Shown here: positions 34,735 to 42,766 of the stretch, piece by piece
Layout: each line of letters begins with the position of its first letter
How positions within the stretch are numbered: position 1 is the stretch's first letter
Source of the DNA: Olsenella sp. KH3B4
GTDB taxonomy: Bacteria > Actinomycetota > Coriobacteriia > Coriobacteriales > Atopobiaceae
Direction of reading: 5' to 3'
Length of the DNA stretch: 64,000 nt
NCBI GenBank assembly: GCA_900111695.1
Contig: FOHD01000002.1
Location: 62,001 to 126,000 of the forward strand
Program-made: the position numbers and the translations under genes
The notes under the pieces: model-generated
Told to the model about the DNA's origin: nothing
The model's database searches: none
The model's input: the letters and a program-made list of their open reading frames with translations, nothing else

Positions 34735-36258
34735 CTAGCCCGAGATGTCAACCATGCAGTAGCGCTCGTAGCCCACGGCAGAGCCGGCCTTCCTCACGCA
34801 GACCTCGACCTGCGAGGAGCCCTCGGGGATCTGCTCCTGCGGGATGGTGCAGGTGTCGCTCGTGCCCCAGTCCTGCACGACCATCTCCGTGCCGTCCTCG
34901 GCCACGAGCGAGAAGCGATACTCCACCTGCACGTTGGACCCCGTGAATGCCATCGCCGTCACCGTGGTGGCGTCGTCCTCCAGGGAGGACGTCGCGGCGA
35001 CCGCCGAGATGTCGTCGACCGAGGCCAGGTACTGGTCCCACTGGCCGTAGGCATACGTGAGGTCCGCGGCCGAGCCGCCGGCGTCAAGGGCGGCGAGCGC
35101 CTGGGCGAAGGCCTGCGAGAACCGCGCGGCACCGTCGTGGTTGAGGTGCTCGCCGTCGTAGAAGTCGGTGTCCTGGGGCTCCCACCAGCCGCCCTTGGCC
35201 ATGTTGGCGTCGAGGAAGGCGCCCCCGCCCTGCTCGACCACCTGCTGGAGGCGCGACATCTGCTCGGGGTACTTCTCGCCGTAGGAAAGCACGTTGAAGG
35301 CCGGTCGCGGTGTCACCACCACAATGAGCTGCACGCCGTTCTCGCGGCAGAGGTCGCAGATGTCCTGGATCCAGTCGAGGCCCTGCTGGCTGAAGTCAGC
35401 CGGACCATCCCCCGCCGCCGAGAGGTGGTCCTGCGCCATGGAGTAGTCGAGGACGCCGTCGTAGTTGCCGTAGCCGCGGCCGTAGTAGGTCCAGCCGTCC
35501 ATGACGCGCTCGGCGGCCTGGACGGAGGTCGTGTCGCCCAGGCGGTCGCGGAGGTTGGTCGCGATGTGCTCGGCGTCCAGCTCCACGTGGTTGTATCCCC
35601 ACGGGAAGAGCGCGCTGATGGAGTCCGGGCCGTCGAAGAACGACGCGCTGGTGAGGAGCCCCCAGTAGTCCGCGACGGCCTGGGGCAGGGGCTCGCCCTC
35701 CATCTTGGCGCGGGCGAAGGCAACGTGCGAGCCCGGCCAGTTGACCGTCGAGATCGACTCGTAGTCCACGGCGAGAATGACGCGGCGCACGTTGTGGTCG
35801 CGAATCGCCTGCCGGGCGGCGGCACAGGAGTCGTCCAGCTCCTGGGCGGGCGTGGCCATGTTGAAGGTGCTGGTGCCCAGCGCGGCGTCGAGGACCTGCG
35901 GGTCGAAGGAGCGCTGGCCGGTCGAGGAGCCCACCACGACGGTGTCGATGCCCTCCCCCGCCGCCGCGCGGTACTCGTCCCACATCACGTTCGCGAGCGA
36001 GCCGTAGAGCTCGAAGCCGAGGTTGATGAGGACGTTCGCGGCAACGATGAGCGCGACAATAACGATGACCTCGAGCGCGCGGTGCCAGCCGTGGCGCGGT
36101 GCGCGCGGCTTGCGGGACGTGGGGGTACCGTTGGTCGCGGGGGTGCCGGCAGCTGCGGCCTTCGCAGCGGTTTCGGTGTTCGCGGGCTTTTCGGCGGTCT
36201 GGGCGGCGACCTTCTCGGCCTTCTCGGCCTTCTTGACTTTCTCGCTAGAAGTTCGCAT
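34735..36258 (-). CDS. Membrane-anchored SGNH-fold protein 3 (DltD/AlgJ-like)
   Basis: A 507-residue paralog of the two downstream SGNH proteins. It adds a Lys/Ala/Glu-rich cytoplasmic N-terminus of about 60 residues before the membrane helix (about 61-82). SGNH block I is VVVGSSTGQRSF (GSS 110-112); the Asp/His block is DGEHLNHDG. Its ATG overlaps the MBOAT2 stop by 14 bases, exactly as in the other MBOAT-SGNH pair, which points to duplication of a two-gene cassette. Confidence 0.82.
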   Translation of the reverse strand: MRTSSEKVKKAEKAEKVAAQTAEKPANTETAAKAAAAGTPATNGTPTSRKPRAPRHGWHRALEVIVIVALIVAANVLINLGFELYGSLANVMWDEYRAAAGEGIDTVVVGSSTGQRSFDPQVLDAALGTSTFNMATPAQELDDSCAAARQAIRDHNVRRVILAVDYESISTVNWPGSHVAFARAKMEGEPLPQAVADYWGLLTSASFFDGPDSISALFPWGYNHVELDAEHIATNLRDRLGDTTSVQAAERVMDGWTYYGRGYGNYDGVLDYSMAQDHLSAAGDGPADFSQQGLDWIQDICDLCRENGVQLIVVVTPRPAFNVLSYGEKYPEQMSRLQQVVEQGGGAFLDANMAKGGWWEPQDTDFYDGEHLNHDGAARFSQAFAQALAALDAGGSAADLTYAYGQWDQYLASVDDISAVAATSSLEDDATTVTAMAFTGSNVQVEYRFSLVAEDGTEMVVQDWGTSDTCTIPQEQIPEGSSQVEVCVRKAGSAVGYERYCMVDISG

Positions 36259-37831
36259 ACATGAACCCCCCGGCGACGTTCTGGGTGAGGAAGCTCGTGA
36301 TGACGATGAGGCCAAGAACGAGGAAGTAGAGGGCAGCGCGGGCCACGCAGTTCCAGCCAAGGATGCGCTCGGACACGTCCACGCCGCGCTCCTGCGCGAG
36401 GCTCACCACAAAAACGATGATGCAGGCGAGCGCGGCAAACGCCAGGAACTGCAGGTCGAGCGTCGTAAGGCCGTCCTCGTGCAGCGTGACGAGAAAAGCG
36501 CTGGCATCAAAGTTGGTGAACGTGTTGCGCAGGCAGAGCAGGCTGTCGCCGAAGTCGTAGATGCGGTCGAAGTACCAGCCCACGTTGACGACCACGAAGG
36601 TGCGCGCGACGCAGAACGCGCGGTGGGCGCGGCCATCCGTGTCCACGCGGAGCGCTGCGTTCGCGCGGCGGAAGGCCGGGGCGAGGAGGTCCGCCAGCGC
36701 GATCACGACGCCGTTGTAGAGGCCCCAGGCCACGTAGTGGGGCTCCGCGCCGTGCCAGAGGCCGACGATCAGGAACACGAGGAGGTTGGCCACGCAGGCG
36801 GGCAGGGTGCGGCCCAGGTGCTCGCCCAGGCGCTCGTCGGCCCACTTGCCCAGGCGCTGCATGGGCTTGGTGAGGGCGAACGGGAAGAACACGTAGTCGC
36901 GCATCCAGGTGCCCAGGGTTATGTGCCAGCGGCGCCAGAAGTCGGCGAGGGAGACCGAGAAGTACGGGCGGCGGAAGTTCTCGGCCATGCCCACGCCGAA
37001 GAGCGAGGAGGCCGCCTCCACCATGTCTATGCCGCCGGAGAAGTCGCCGTACTGCTGGGCAGAGTAGAGCAGGATGCCGAAGACCACCACGCTGCCGGGG
37101 ATGCCTGTGGTGACGTTCGAGAAGATGGCTTCGATGACTCCCACCAGCATATCCGCGATGGCGATCTTCTTGAGGGCGCCATAGCAAAAACGCAGGATGG
37201 CGCGATCATAGCGAACCGAGCGCGCCTCATGGTACTCGAGGAGCTGTGGGGAAAGCTGCTCATAGCGGTTGATTGGCCCCTGGATGACCTGCGGGAACCA
37301 GGAGACGAAGAGCAGGTGCTTGAGGAAGTTCCTCTGCGGCTCGAAGCGGCCGTTGTAGGCGTCGATGACGTACGAGACGGACTGGAAGGTGTAGAAGGAG
37401 ATGCCGAGGGGCAGCAGCAGCCCCAGGCTGGCGGGCGAGGCGGCCAGCCCCACCTCGTAGAGCAGCACGTTCCAGTACTTGAGGTAGGCCAGTATCCCGA
37501 AGCAGGCCAGGAGCGCGGCCACCAGCACCGCCCTGCGGCGCCCCGCCCAGGCGGCCTTCACGGCCCTCCTCGCGGCGCGGTCCGGCGCGGCCGCGCGCTC
37601 CTCCTTGCAGCGGGCGTCCATGCGCGCGAGCGCGAGGGGCGCCGCCCAGGTGACGGCGGCGCAGGCCAGCATGTAGGCGAGCGTCTGCCACCTGCCCACC
37701 AGGCAGTAGAAGGCCAGGCTCGCGGCGAGCAGGACCAGCCAGGCGTGGTCCCGCGCGAGGCGGCCAACCACGTGGTAGGCAGCGAGAGATGCCACGAGGA
37801 ACAGCAGAAAATGCAGCGAGAACAGTTCCAA
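36245..37831 (-). CDS. MBOAT O-acyltransferase 2 (DltB/AlgI-like)
   Basis: A 528-residue polytopic acyltransferase, the first gene of the cluster. It has the MBOAT histidine in LIVGLWHGAEPHY, FWRRWHITL, and the same C-terminal GGFMYANF as MBOAT1. The start is TTG 37831 with GGGAG 8 bases upstream. Most differences from MBOAT1 fall between the membrane helices and in the region after RYDRAILRF, so the two may differ in acceptor or cargo. Confidence 0.92.
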   Translation of the reverse strand: MELFSLHFLLFLVASLAAYHVVGRLARDHAWLVLLAASLAFYCLVGRWQTLAYMLACAAVTWAAPLALARMDARCKEERAAAPDRAARRAVKAAWAGRRRAVLVAALLACFGILAYLKYWNVLLYEVGLAASPASLGLLLPLGISFYTFQSVSYVIDAYNGRFEPQRNFLKHLLFVSWFPQVIQGPINRYEQLSPQLLEYHEARSVRYDRAILRFCYGALKKIAIADMLVGVIEAIFSNVTTGIPGSVVVFGILLYSAQQYGDFSGGIDMVEAASSLFGVGMAENFRRPYFSVSLADFWRRWHITLGTWMRDYVFFPFALTKPMQRLGKWADERLGEHLGRTLPACVANLLVFLIVGLWHGAEPHYVAWGLYNGVVIALADLLAPAFRRANAALRVDTDGRAHRAFCVARTFVVVNVGWYFDRIYDFGDSLLCLRNTFTNFDASAFLVTLHEDGLTTLDLQFLAFAALACIIVFVVSLAQERGVDVSERILGWNCVARAALYFLVLGLIVITSFLTQNVAGGFMYANF

Positions 37832-37978
37832 AACGCAGTCTCCCGGCCTTCGGCACCCTTCGCGCGTGTACAGACGAGTTCACTCTATCCAACTCATGTG
37901 GGACCGCAGGATATCCGACACAAGAAACACGAAACGGCTTTCTGGGACTTTAGGCGCTCTCGCCGTTATCGAAGTCTC

Positions 37979-38250
37979 GCTCCGGCGTCATTTCGACGCC
38001 GGAGGGGCCATCTCGTACGGAATCCCGTCCGAAGCCCCGGTTCCGGCGCCGTTTTCTCGCCGGAGGGCGCGTTCCCGCGGCGATGACGTACGGAACCTTC
38101 GCTCCGGCGTTATTTTGGCGCCGGAAGGCGCATCTCGTACGGAATGGCGTCCGAAGCCCCGGTTCCGGCGCCGTTTTCTCGCCGGAGGGCGCGTTCCCGC
38201 GGCAAGTGCGTACGAAAGTCCTTCTCGGGCGTCGTTTTCTCGCCAAAGCG
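37979..38250. repeat. 61-bp-period palindromic tandem array, about 4.5 units
   Basis: TCCGGCG starts at 37981, 38042, 38103 and 38164, exactly 61 bases apart, each followed within 12-14 bases by CGCCGGA. A decayed fifth unit starts near 38223. Units alternate in two types, giving a 122-bp higher-order repeat whose two copies are nearly identical, including the DNA between the palindromes. Confidence 0.9.
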
Positions 38251-38335
38251 AGGATTTCCCCCGAAGCTCCGGCACCACGCCAGGGCGTTTTCCTACGGGC
38301 TCATCGTCCTTCTCGCCCACCGCACTCGCAAAGAA

Positions 38336-38404
38336 TATCGCCATCTCTTAAAACGGATGACTGCGACCTGCGCAAACGCGTCGGCACTTTAAGAAATGGC
38401 GATA
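38336..38404. repeat. 69-bp inverted repeat upstream of the ATP-grasp gene
   Basis: TATCGCCATCTCTTAAA (38336-38352) and TTTAAGAAATGGCGATA (38388-38404) pair at 16 of 17 positions. It lies about 100 bases before the ATG. Confidence 0.75.
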
Positions 38405-38502
38405 AACTCCGAAGAATGAATGACGTTGCGTCGCTCTATCATGTGGGACACATTCGGTCAATCGAACCCCAGCGGCCACCCATTCGTAGCAGGGAGGGCA
38501 AC

Positions 38503-39762
38503 ATGAACTTCGTCTTCATCTCGCCTCAGTTCCCCGAGACCTACTGGCTGTGGTGCGACCGTCTGCGCTCGTGCGGCGCCTCGGTCTACGGCATCGGCGA
38601 CGCCCCGAGCGACGCCATCTCTCCCCAGCTGCACCGCGCGCTTGACGAGTACGTCCACGTCGACTCGCTCGAGAACTACGACCAGGTGTTCCGCGCCGTC
38701 GCGTACCTCTCCTGGAAGCACGGCCACATGGACTGGATCGAGTCGATGAACGAGCACTGGCTGCCGCTCGACGCCCGGCTTCGCGACGACTTCCACGTGA
38801 CCACTGGCGCCAGCCTTGCAACCATCGACCAGTGGCAGTCTAAGGCGCAGATGAAGCCACTCTACGCGGCGGGCGGCGTCCCCACGGCTAGGCAGGTCCG
38901 CGTGGGCTCACTCGACGACGCCCGTCGGGCCGTGTGGGAGTGGGGCGGATTTCCCGCCTTCGCCAAGCCGGAGTACGGCGTGGGCGCCGGCGGCGCCATG
39001 CGCATCGACAACGACGACCAGCTCAGAGACCTTGTCGGCCGCTGCTCGTGGCAGGGTGCCGCGCCCTACGTGCTCGAGGAGTTCGTACCCGCCAGTGGCA
39101 TCGCAGCCTACGACGCCATCATCGATCCCTGGGGAAAGCCCGTCTTCGAGAACCAGGAGGAGTTCCCGCCGTCGATGTCCGACGTCGCGCGGCAGGGCCT
39201 TGACCTCTCCTACTACTGCTGCCCCGGCATCGACCCCCGGCTGCGCGACCTGGGCCACGCTGCCGTGCATGCCTTTGGGATACGCGCCCGCTTCGTCCAC
39301 CTTGAGTTCTTCCGCCTCGCGGAGGACCGCGAGGGGCTGGGGCACGCTGGCGACTACGTTGGCCTGGAGGTCAACTGCCGACCCACCGGCGGCTACACGC
39401 CGGACATGATGAACTTCGCGCATTCCACCGACGTCTACCGCATCTGGGCCGAGGTGGTGTGCTTTGGCGAGCGCCGCCTGCACGACGCCCACGACAACTG
39501 GTTCGCCGTGTACGCCGGAAGGCGAGACAACCACACCTACGCCCACAGCCACCGCGAGATCCTTGCGCGCTGGGGCGGGAGCCTCATGATGGAAAGACGC
39601 GTGCCCGGAGTTCTCTCGGACGACATGGGCAACCACATGTACGTAGCGCGCGTGCGCACCGAGCAGGAACGCGAGGAGTTCATCGCGTTCGTGCAGGAGC
39701 GCGCGGTCGAGGGCTTCTCGGCAGAAGACACTGGCGAGAACCACGACGCTCAGGAAGGATAG
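38503..39762 (+). CDS. ATP-grasp domain protein
   Basis: A 419-residue protein with an N-terminal Rossmann-like part (FVFISPQFPETYWLW) and an ATP-grasp fold: the lysine strand FPAFAKPEYGVGAGGAMRI, YVLEEFVP, and the metal-binding end GLEVNCRPTGGY. It should form a carboxylate-amine, or similar, bond with ATP; the substrate is unknown. AGGGAGG precedes ATG 38503. A GNAT gene starts 11 bases downstream. It lies divergent from the surface-acylation cluster, but a functional link is only a guess. Confidence 0.82.
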   Translation: MNFVFISPQFPETYWLWCDRLRSCGASVYGIGDAPSDAISPQLHRALDEYVHVDSLENYDQVFRAVAYLSWKHGHMDWIESMNEHWLPLDARLRDDFHVTTGASLATIDQWQSKAQMKPLYAAGGVPTARQVRVGSLDDARRAVWEWGGFPAFAKPEYGVGAGGAMRIDNDDQLRDLVGRCSWQGAAPYVLEEFVPASGIAAYDAIIDPWGKPVFENQEEFPPSMSDVARQGLDLSYYCCPGIDPRLRDLGHAAVHAFGIRARFVHLEFFRLAEDREGLGHAGDYVGLEVNCRPTGGYTPDMMNFAHSTDVYRIWAEVVCFGERRLHDAHDNWFAVYAGRRDNHTYAHSHREILARWGGSLMMERRVPGVLSDDMGNHMYVARVRTEQEREEFIAFVQERAVEGFSAEDTGENHDAQEG

Positions 39763-39773
39763 GGGTCACACAC

Positions 39774-40253
39774 ATGCAGGTGAGAAGGGCAATCGACGCC
39801 GACATCCCAGGAATCGACAACTGCCTCTCGCAGGTGCTCGAGGTGCACGCGAAGGGGCGGCCGGACCTCTTTCGCTCCGGGACGCGCAAGTACACCGACG
39901 ACGAGCTGCGCGAGATAATCGCGGACGACGAGAGGCCCGTCTTTGTCGCCGTCGCCGATGACGCGGCCCCTGGCGAGATCCTGGGCTACGGCTTCTGCGT
40001 GGTGGAGGACCACACGCACTCGAACAACCTCCAACCCATCCGCACGCTCTACATCGATGACATCTGCGTGGACGAAGGCGCGCGCGGCCACGGCGTTGCC
40101 ACGGCAGTCTACCAGCACATCATCGACTTCGCGCGCAGGGGCGGGTTCCACAACGTGACCCTCAACGTGTGGGAGTGCAACCCCGGGGCCCGCAAGTTCT
40201 ACGAGGCGATGGGCATGGGCGTGCAGAAGACCTGCATGGAGCAGGTGCTGTAG
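39774..40253 (+). CDS. GNAT-family N-acetyltransferase
   Basis: A 159-residue acetyltransferase with the acetyl-CoA pyrophosphate loop VDEGARGHGVATAVYQ (Q/R-x-x-G-x-G/A) and the C-terminal strand-helix NVWECNPGARKFYEAMGM. It is probably co-transcribed with the ATP-grasp gene. The acceptor is unknown; candidates are a small amine or a protein N-terminus. The ribosome site is weak. Confidence 0.88.
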   Translation: MQVRRAIDADIPGIDNCLSQVLEVHAKGRPDLFRSGTRKYTDDELREIIADDERPVFVAVADDAAPGEILGYGFCVVEDHTHSNNLQPIRTLYIDDICVDEGARGHGVATAVYQHIIDFARRGGFHNVTLNVWECNPGARKFYEAMGMGVQKTCMEQVL

Positions 40254-40288
40254 CGACGACGCGGGCGGGCGGCGGAGCGCGGTGCTAG

Positions 40289-41002
40289 TTAGTGCACCAC
40301 CGGATCTGCCCAGGCATAGTTCTCCGTGCCAGCGCCCAGCTCAAAGTGCAGCTTCACGATGCCCAGGTCGACGCGGGCACAGGGACCACCGTTGGTGCTC
40401 AGGGCAACAAGCGGGAGCCCGTCCGCGTTCGTCTTTCTCGTCATCTGCACCCAGAAGGTCTGCTGGTTCATGGCCGTCGGTGCGAGCAGCGCATAGCGAA
40501 CGCCGCGCGCGAACCACTCGGGCACGTTGCTGACCGGCCGCGATACCTGCGCGATTGTCCGCGAACGGTGCGGCTCTCCCTGCGTGGTGCCGTGGCCAAG
40601 CGCGATGATTGCCACGAGCTTGTCCTTCTGCGCGAGCGTCTGGCGCACGGCTCGGCGCTTGGCGGTGCCGGCGACCCAGCAGCTGTTGAGGCCAAGCCGC
40701 CGCGCATCGAGCACGACCTTCTCGGCAAAGTAGCCTGCGCGCATGTCCAGGTTGTTGCCCTCGTGGCCCGCCACGACCAGGTAGTTGTTGGCGTTTTCGA
40801 AGCCGGCGCGGCGGGCGAGCGTGCTCGAGAACACCTCGGAGTCGTCGTACGCCAGCCGCATGTGGAGCGCACCGTCTGCGTTTGCCGTGGCAACTGCCTC
40901 CTCGAGCGCCGCGCGCTCCTCGGCCGAGATGGGCTCCTCGGTGAAGCGCCTAACGGCATGCCGCGACTCCACGGCCTCGTCGATGCTCATGCGGTAGTCC
41001 AT
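40289..41002 (-). CDS. Nitroreductase-family flavoprotein
   Basis: A 237-residue FMN enzyme of the nitroreductase fold. SRHAVRRFTEEPIS at residues 13-26 is the FMN-phosphate motif; GLNSCWVAGTAKR and ALLAPTAMNQQTFWV are typical of the reduced TM1586/TdsD-like subgroup. It could reduce nitro compounds, quinones or flavin with NAD(P)H. ATG 41002 is used because AAAGGG lies 7 bases upstream; the open frame continues into the palindrome-rich spacer. Confidence 0.85.
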   Translation of the reverse strand: MDYRMSIDEAVESRHAVRRFTEEPISAEERAALEEAVATANADGALHMRLAYDDSEVFSSTLARRAGFENANNYLVVAGHEGNNLDMRAGYFAEKVVLDARRLGLNSCWVAGTAKRRAVRQTLAQKDKLVAIIALGHGTTQGEPHRSRTIAQVSRPVSNVPEWFARGVRYALLAPTAMNQQTFWVQMTRKTNADGLPLVALSTNGGPCARVDLGIVKLHFELGAGTENYAWADPVVH

Positions 41003-41088
41003 CTCGTCACCCTTTCGGTTGGATTCGGTACGCCCCATGGTAGCGTTCCCGCGGGCGACACCTCACGTCGCGGCGATCTGGTGTGCCG

Positions 41089-41163
41089 GAATTACGCACG
41101 GCTGAGTTTGGCTTTGTGGAGTCCTGGGCTTTTGTCGCCGTCTGCTGCAGCCGTGCGTAATTC
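41089..41163. repeat. 75-bp inverted repeat
   Basis: GAATTACGCACGGCTG (41089-41104) and its exact complement (41148-41163), a perfect 16-bp pair with a 43-base centre. Located between divergent genes. Confidence 0.85.
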
Positions 41164-41323
41164 ACCGCGAAGTGGAGCGCCGAGAAGACCATGCTTCCGT
41201 CACCCAAACCCAAATTTTAGTTGTGTGCAATTTGTTTTTCTCGCCAACGCGACGTGCCGTCGAATGGGATGCGCCTAGACTAGGGGCCGAGAAAGAATTG
41301 CTACGCCGCCGATAGGAGTTGCC

Positions 41324-41680
41324 ATGTCCGTCATCACTACCGTCCTCGCCGTGCTGGTTGCGGCGGAGTTTCTCTTCATCTTCTACCTGGAGACCCTCGC
41401 GACCACGTCGGCGCGCACGGCGCAGACGTTCAACATGACCGTCGACGAGCTGTCGCGCCCCTCGGTGAGCACGCTCTTCAAGAACCAGGGCGTCTACAAC
41501 GGCGTCCTTGCGATTCTGCTGCTTGTGGCCGCGCTGTGCATCCCCAGCAAGGCGGCGGTGATTGCCCTCAGCACGTCGATGGTTGTCGTCGCCGCATACG
41601 GAGCCGCCACCAGCGACCCCATGATTCTCCTCAAGCAGGGCCTTCTGCCTGCGATTCTCCTGGTGAGCTGCCTTATCTAG
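41324..41680 (+). CDS. DUF1304 membrane protein
   Basis: A 118-residue protein with four hydrophobic helices and the family hallmark LFKNQGVYNGVLA at residues 51-63. DUF1304 proteins are small inner-membrane proteins of unknown function. ATAGGAG precedes ATG 41324. The gene ends 8 bases inside the convergent CPBP protease gene. Confidence 0.88.
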   Translation: MSVITTVLAVLVAAEFLFIFYLETLATTSARTAQTFNMTVDELSRPSVSTLFKNQGVYNGVLAILLLVAALCIPSKAAVIALSTSMVVVAAYGAATSDPMILLKQGLLPAILLVSCLI

Positions 41681-42602
41681 CGATGTCCGCGCCTGGGGCG
41701 CCAAGGCGCCCCAGCAGCCAGAGCGCGAGCAACACCACCGGGATGCACCCGAGAAGCCCCAGCGGCATTGGCCCCAGAGTGCCGCCTGCACTGCGGCTAA
41801 ACCACATACCCAGCCCGGCCACGGCGTTGAGTGACCCATGCGCAAGTGCGCAAGGCCAGACGCTTCCCGAGCGCTCGCGGAGAAAGCAGAGAAACGTTCC
41901 AAACGCCATGCAGAAGATGGTCATGGCAACAATGCCACTCACAGGAAATCCCAGGTAATCGCTACCGTAGTTGTACCCCATCGCAATGAGGGGCGCATGC
42001 CAGAGGCCCCATGCAGCTCCAGTGAGAATTGCCGCGCGGCGGCGTGGCATCTGCTCCCTCATCGCGGGATAGAGAAACCCGCGCCAGCCCGCCTCCTCGC
42101 CAATGGCCAGCAGCATGTTGATGAACGGGGCGAAGATTACAGCATTGGCCACCTGGATGGCGAAGATTGCCGGAACCTGATCACTGCCTACGCCCAGCTG
42201 GGCGATGGCGGCAGCGGAGAAGCGCGAGGCCTCCGGATCAAAGTCACCAGAGAAGAAGAGGAAGTAGACTGCGGAGCCGGCCAGCGTAAGGGCCGGTGGG
42301 ATTGCCAGTGCCAGCATGTACCAGCGCACGCCACCCTTGATGCGAGGCCGCCAGCCAGCGTCGACGGCGGTCTTTCTCGTCACGCGAACTATGACGGCAG
42401 AAGCAAGAGGTCCAAACATCGAGACGGCAAGCAGCGGACCCCATATGCCACTCGACTCGTCAATGACCCATCCCGATTGGGCACCGGCGATAATCCAACC
42501 CACCCAATCCAGGGCAAATGCCGCCACAAGGAAGAGAATGATGGTACTTCTCGCGGACTGAACCGGCTCATCGGAATCCATAACAGACACCATCTCCCGC
42601 AT
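41673..42602 (-). CDS. CPBP-family intramembrane metalloprotease
   Basis: About 309 residues with seven or eight membrane helices. The CPBP (Rce1-like) catalytic motifs are EEAGWRGFLYP, then GLWHAPLIAMGYN, then a third histidine in ALAHGSLNAVAG. Members cleave prenylated proteins in eukaryotes; bacterial ones are linked to bacteriocin self-immunity or peptide processing. The start is uncertain: ATG 42602, 42593 and 42581 are all possible and none has an ideal ribosome site. It lies next to an ABC exporter. Confidence 0.88.
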   Translation of the reverse strand: MREMVSVMDSDEPVQSARSTIILFLVAAFALDWVGWIIAGAQSGWVIDESSGIWGPLLAVSMFGPLASAVIVRVTRKTAVDAGWRPRIKGGVRWYMLALAIPPALTLAGSAVYFLFFSGDFDPEASRFSAAAIAQLGVGSDQVPAIFAIQVANAVIFAPFINMLLAIGEEAGWRGFLYPAMREQMPRRRAAILTGAAWGLWHAPLIAMGYNYGSDYLGFPVSGIVAMTIFCMAFGTFLCFLRERSGSVWPCALAHGSLNAVAGLGMWFSRSAGGTLGPMPLGLLGCIPVVLLALWLLGRLGAPGADIAR

Positions 42603-42766
42603 CGAGCTGTCAGCAGCGCTTGGCCCCACCACGCGAGCGCTGCGGGGCCAATACACGACACATTACACCGTCCTAGACAAGAAAAACGGCCCAGAACAGC
42701 CCCGGAACGCCGGCTGGGAACGCAGCCCCGGAACACCGGTCGCGCCCCGCCACCCAGCGCGCTGCC

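Larger units (their letters stand above)
37832..38502. other. 671-base spacer with tandem repeats
   Basis: Divergent intergenic region between the surface-acylation cluster and the ATP-grasp gene. It contains the 61-bp repeat array and a 69-bp inverted repeat. The word CTCTATC-ATGTGGGAC occurs near both ends (about 37884 and 38437). No supported gene. Confidence 0.7.

Noticed and set aside
27240..37831. A plain D-alanylation (dltABCD) operon
   Set aside because: Two MBOAT and three SGNH genes plus a decarboxylase exceed a dlt operon, and the SGNH proteins differ from canonical DltD.
37979..38250. Possible CRISPR array (regular palindromic units, 61-bp period)
   Set aside because: The DNA between units is itself repeated in an alternating pattern, so there are no unique spacers, and no cas gene is in the window.
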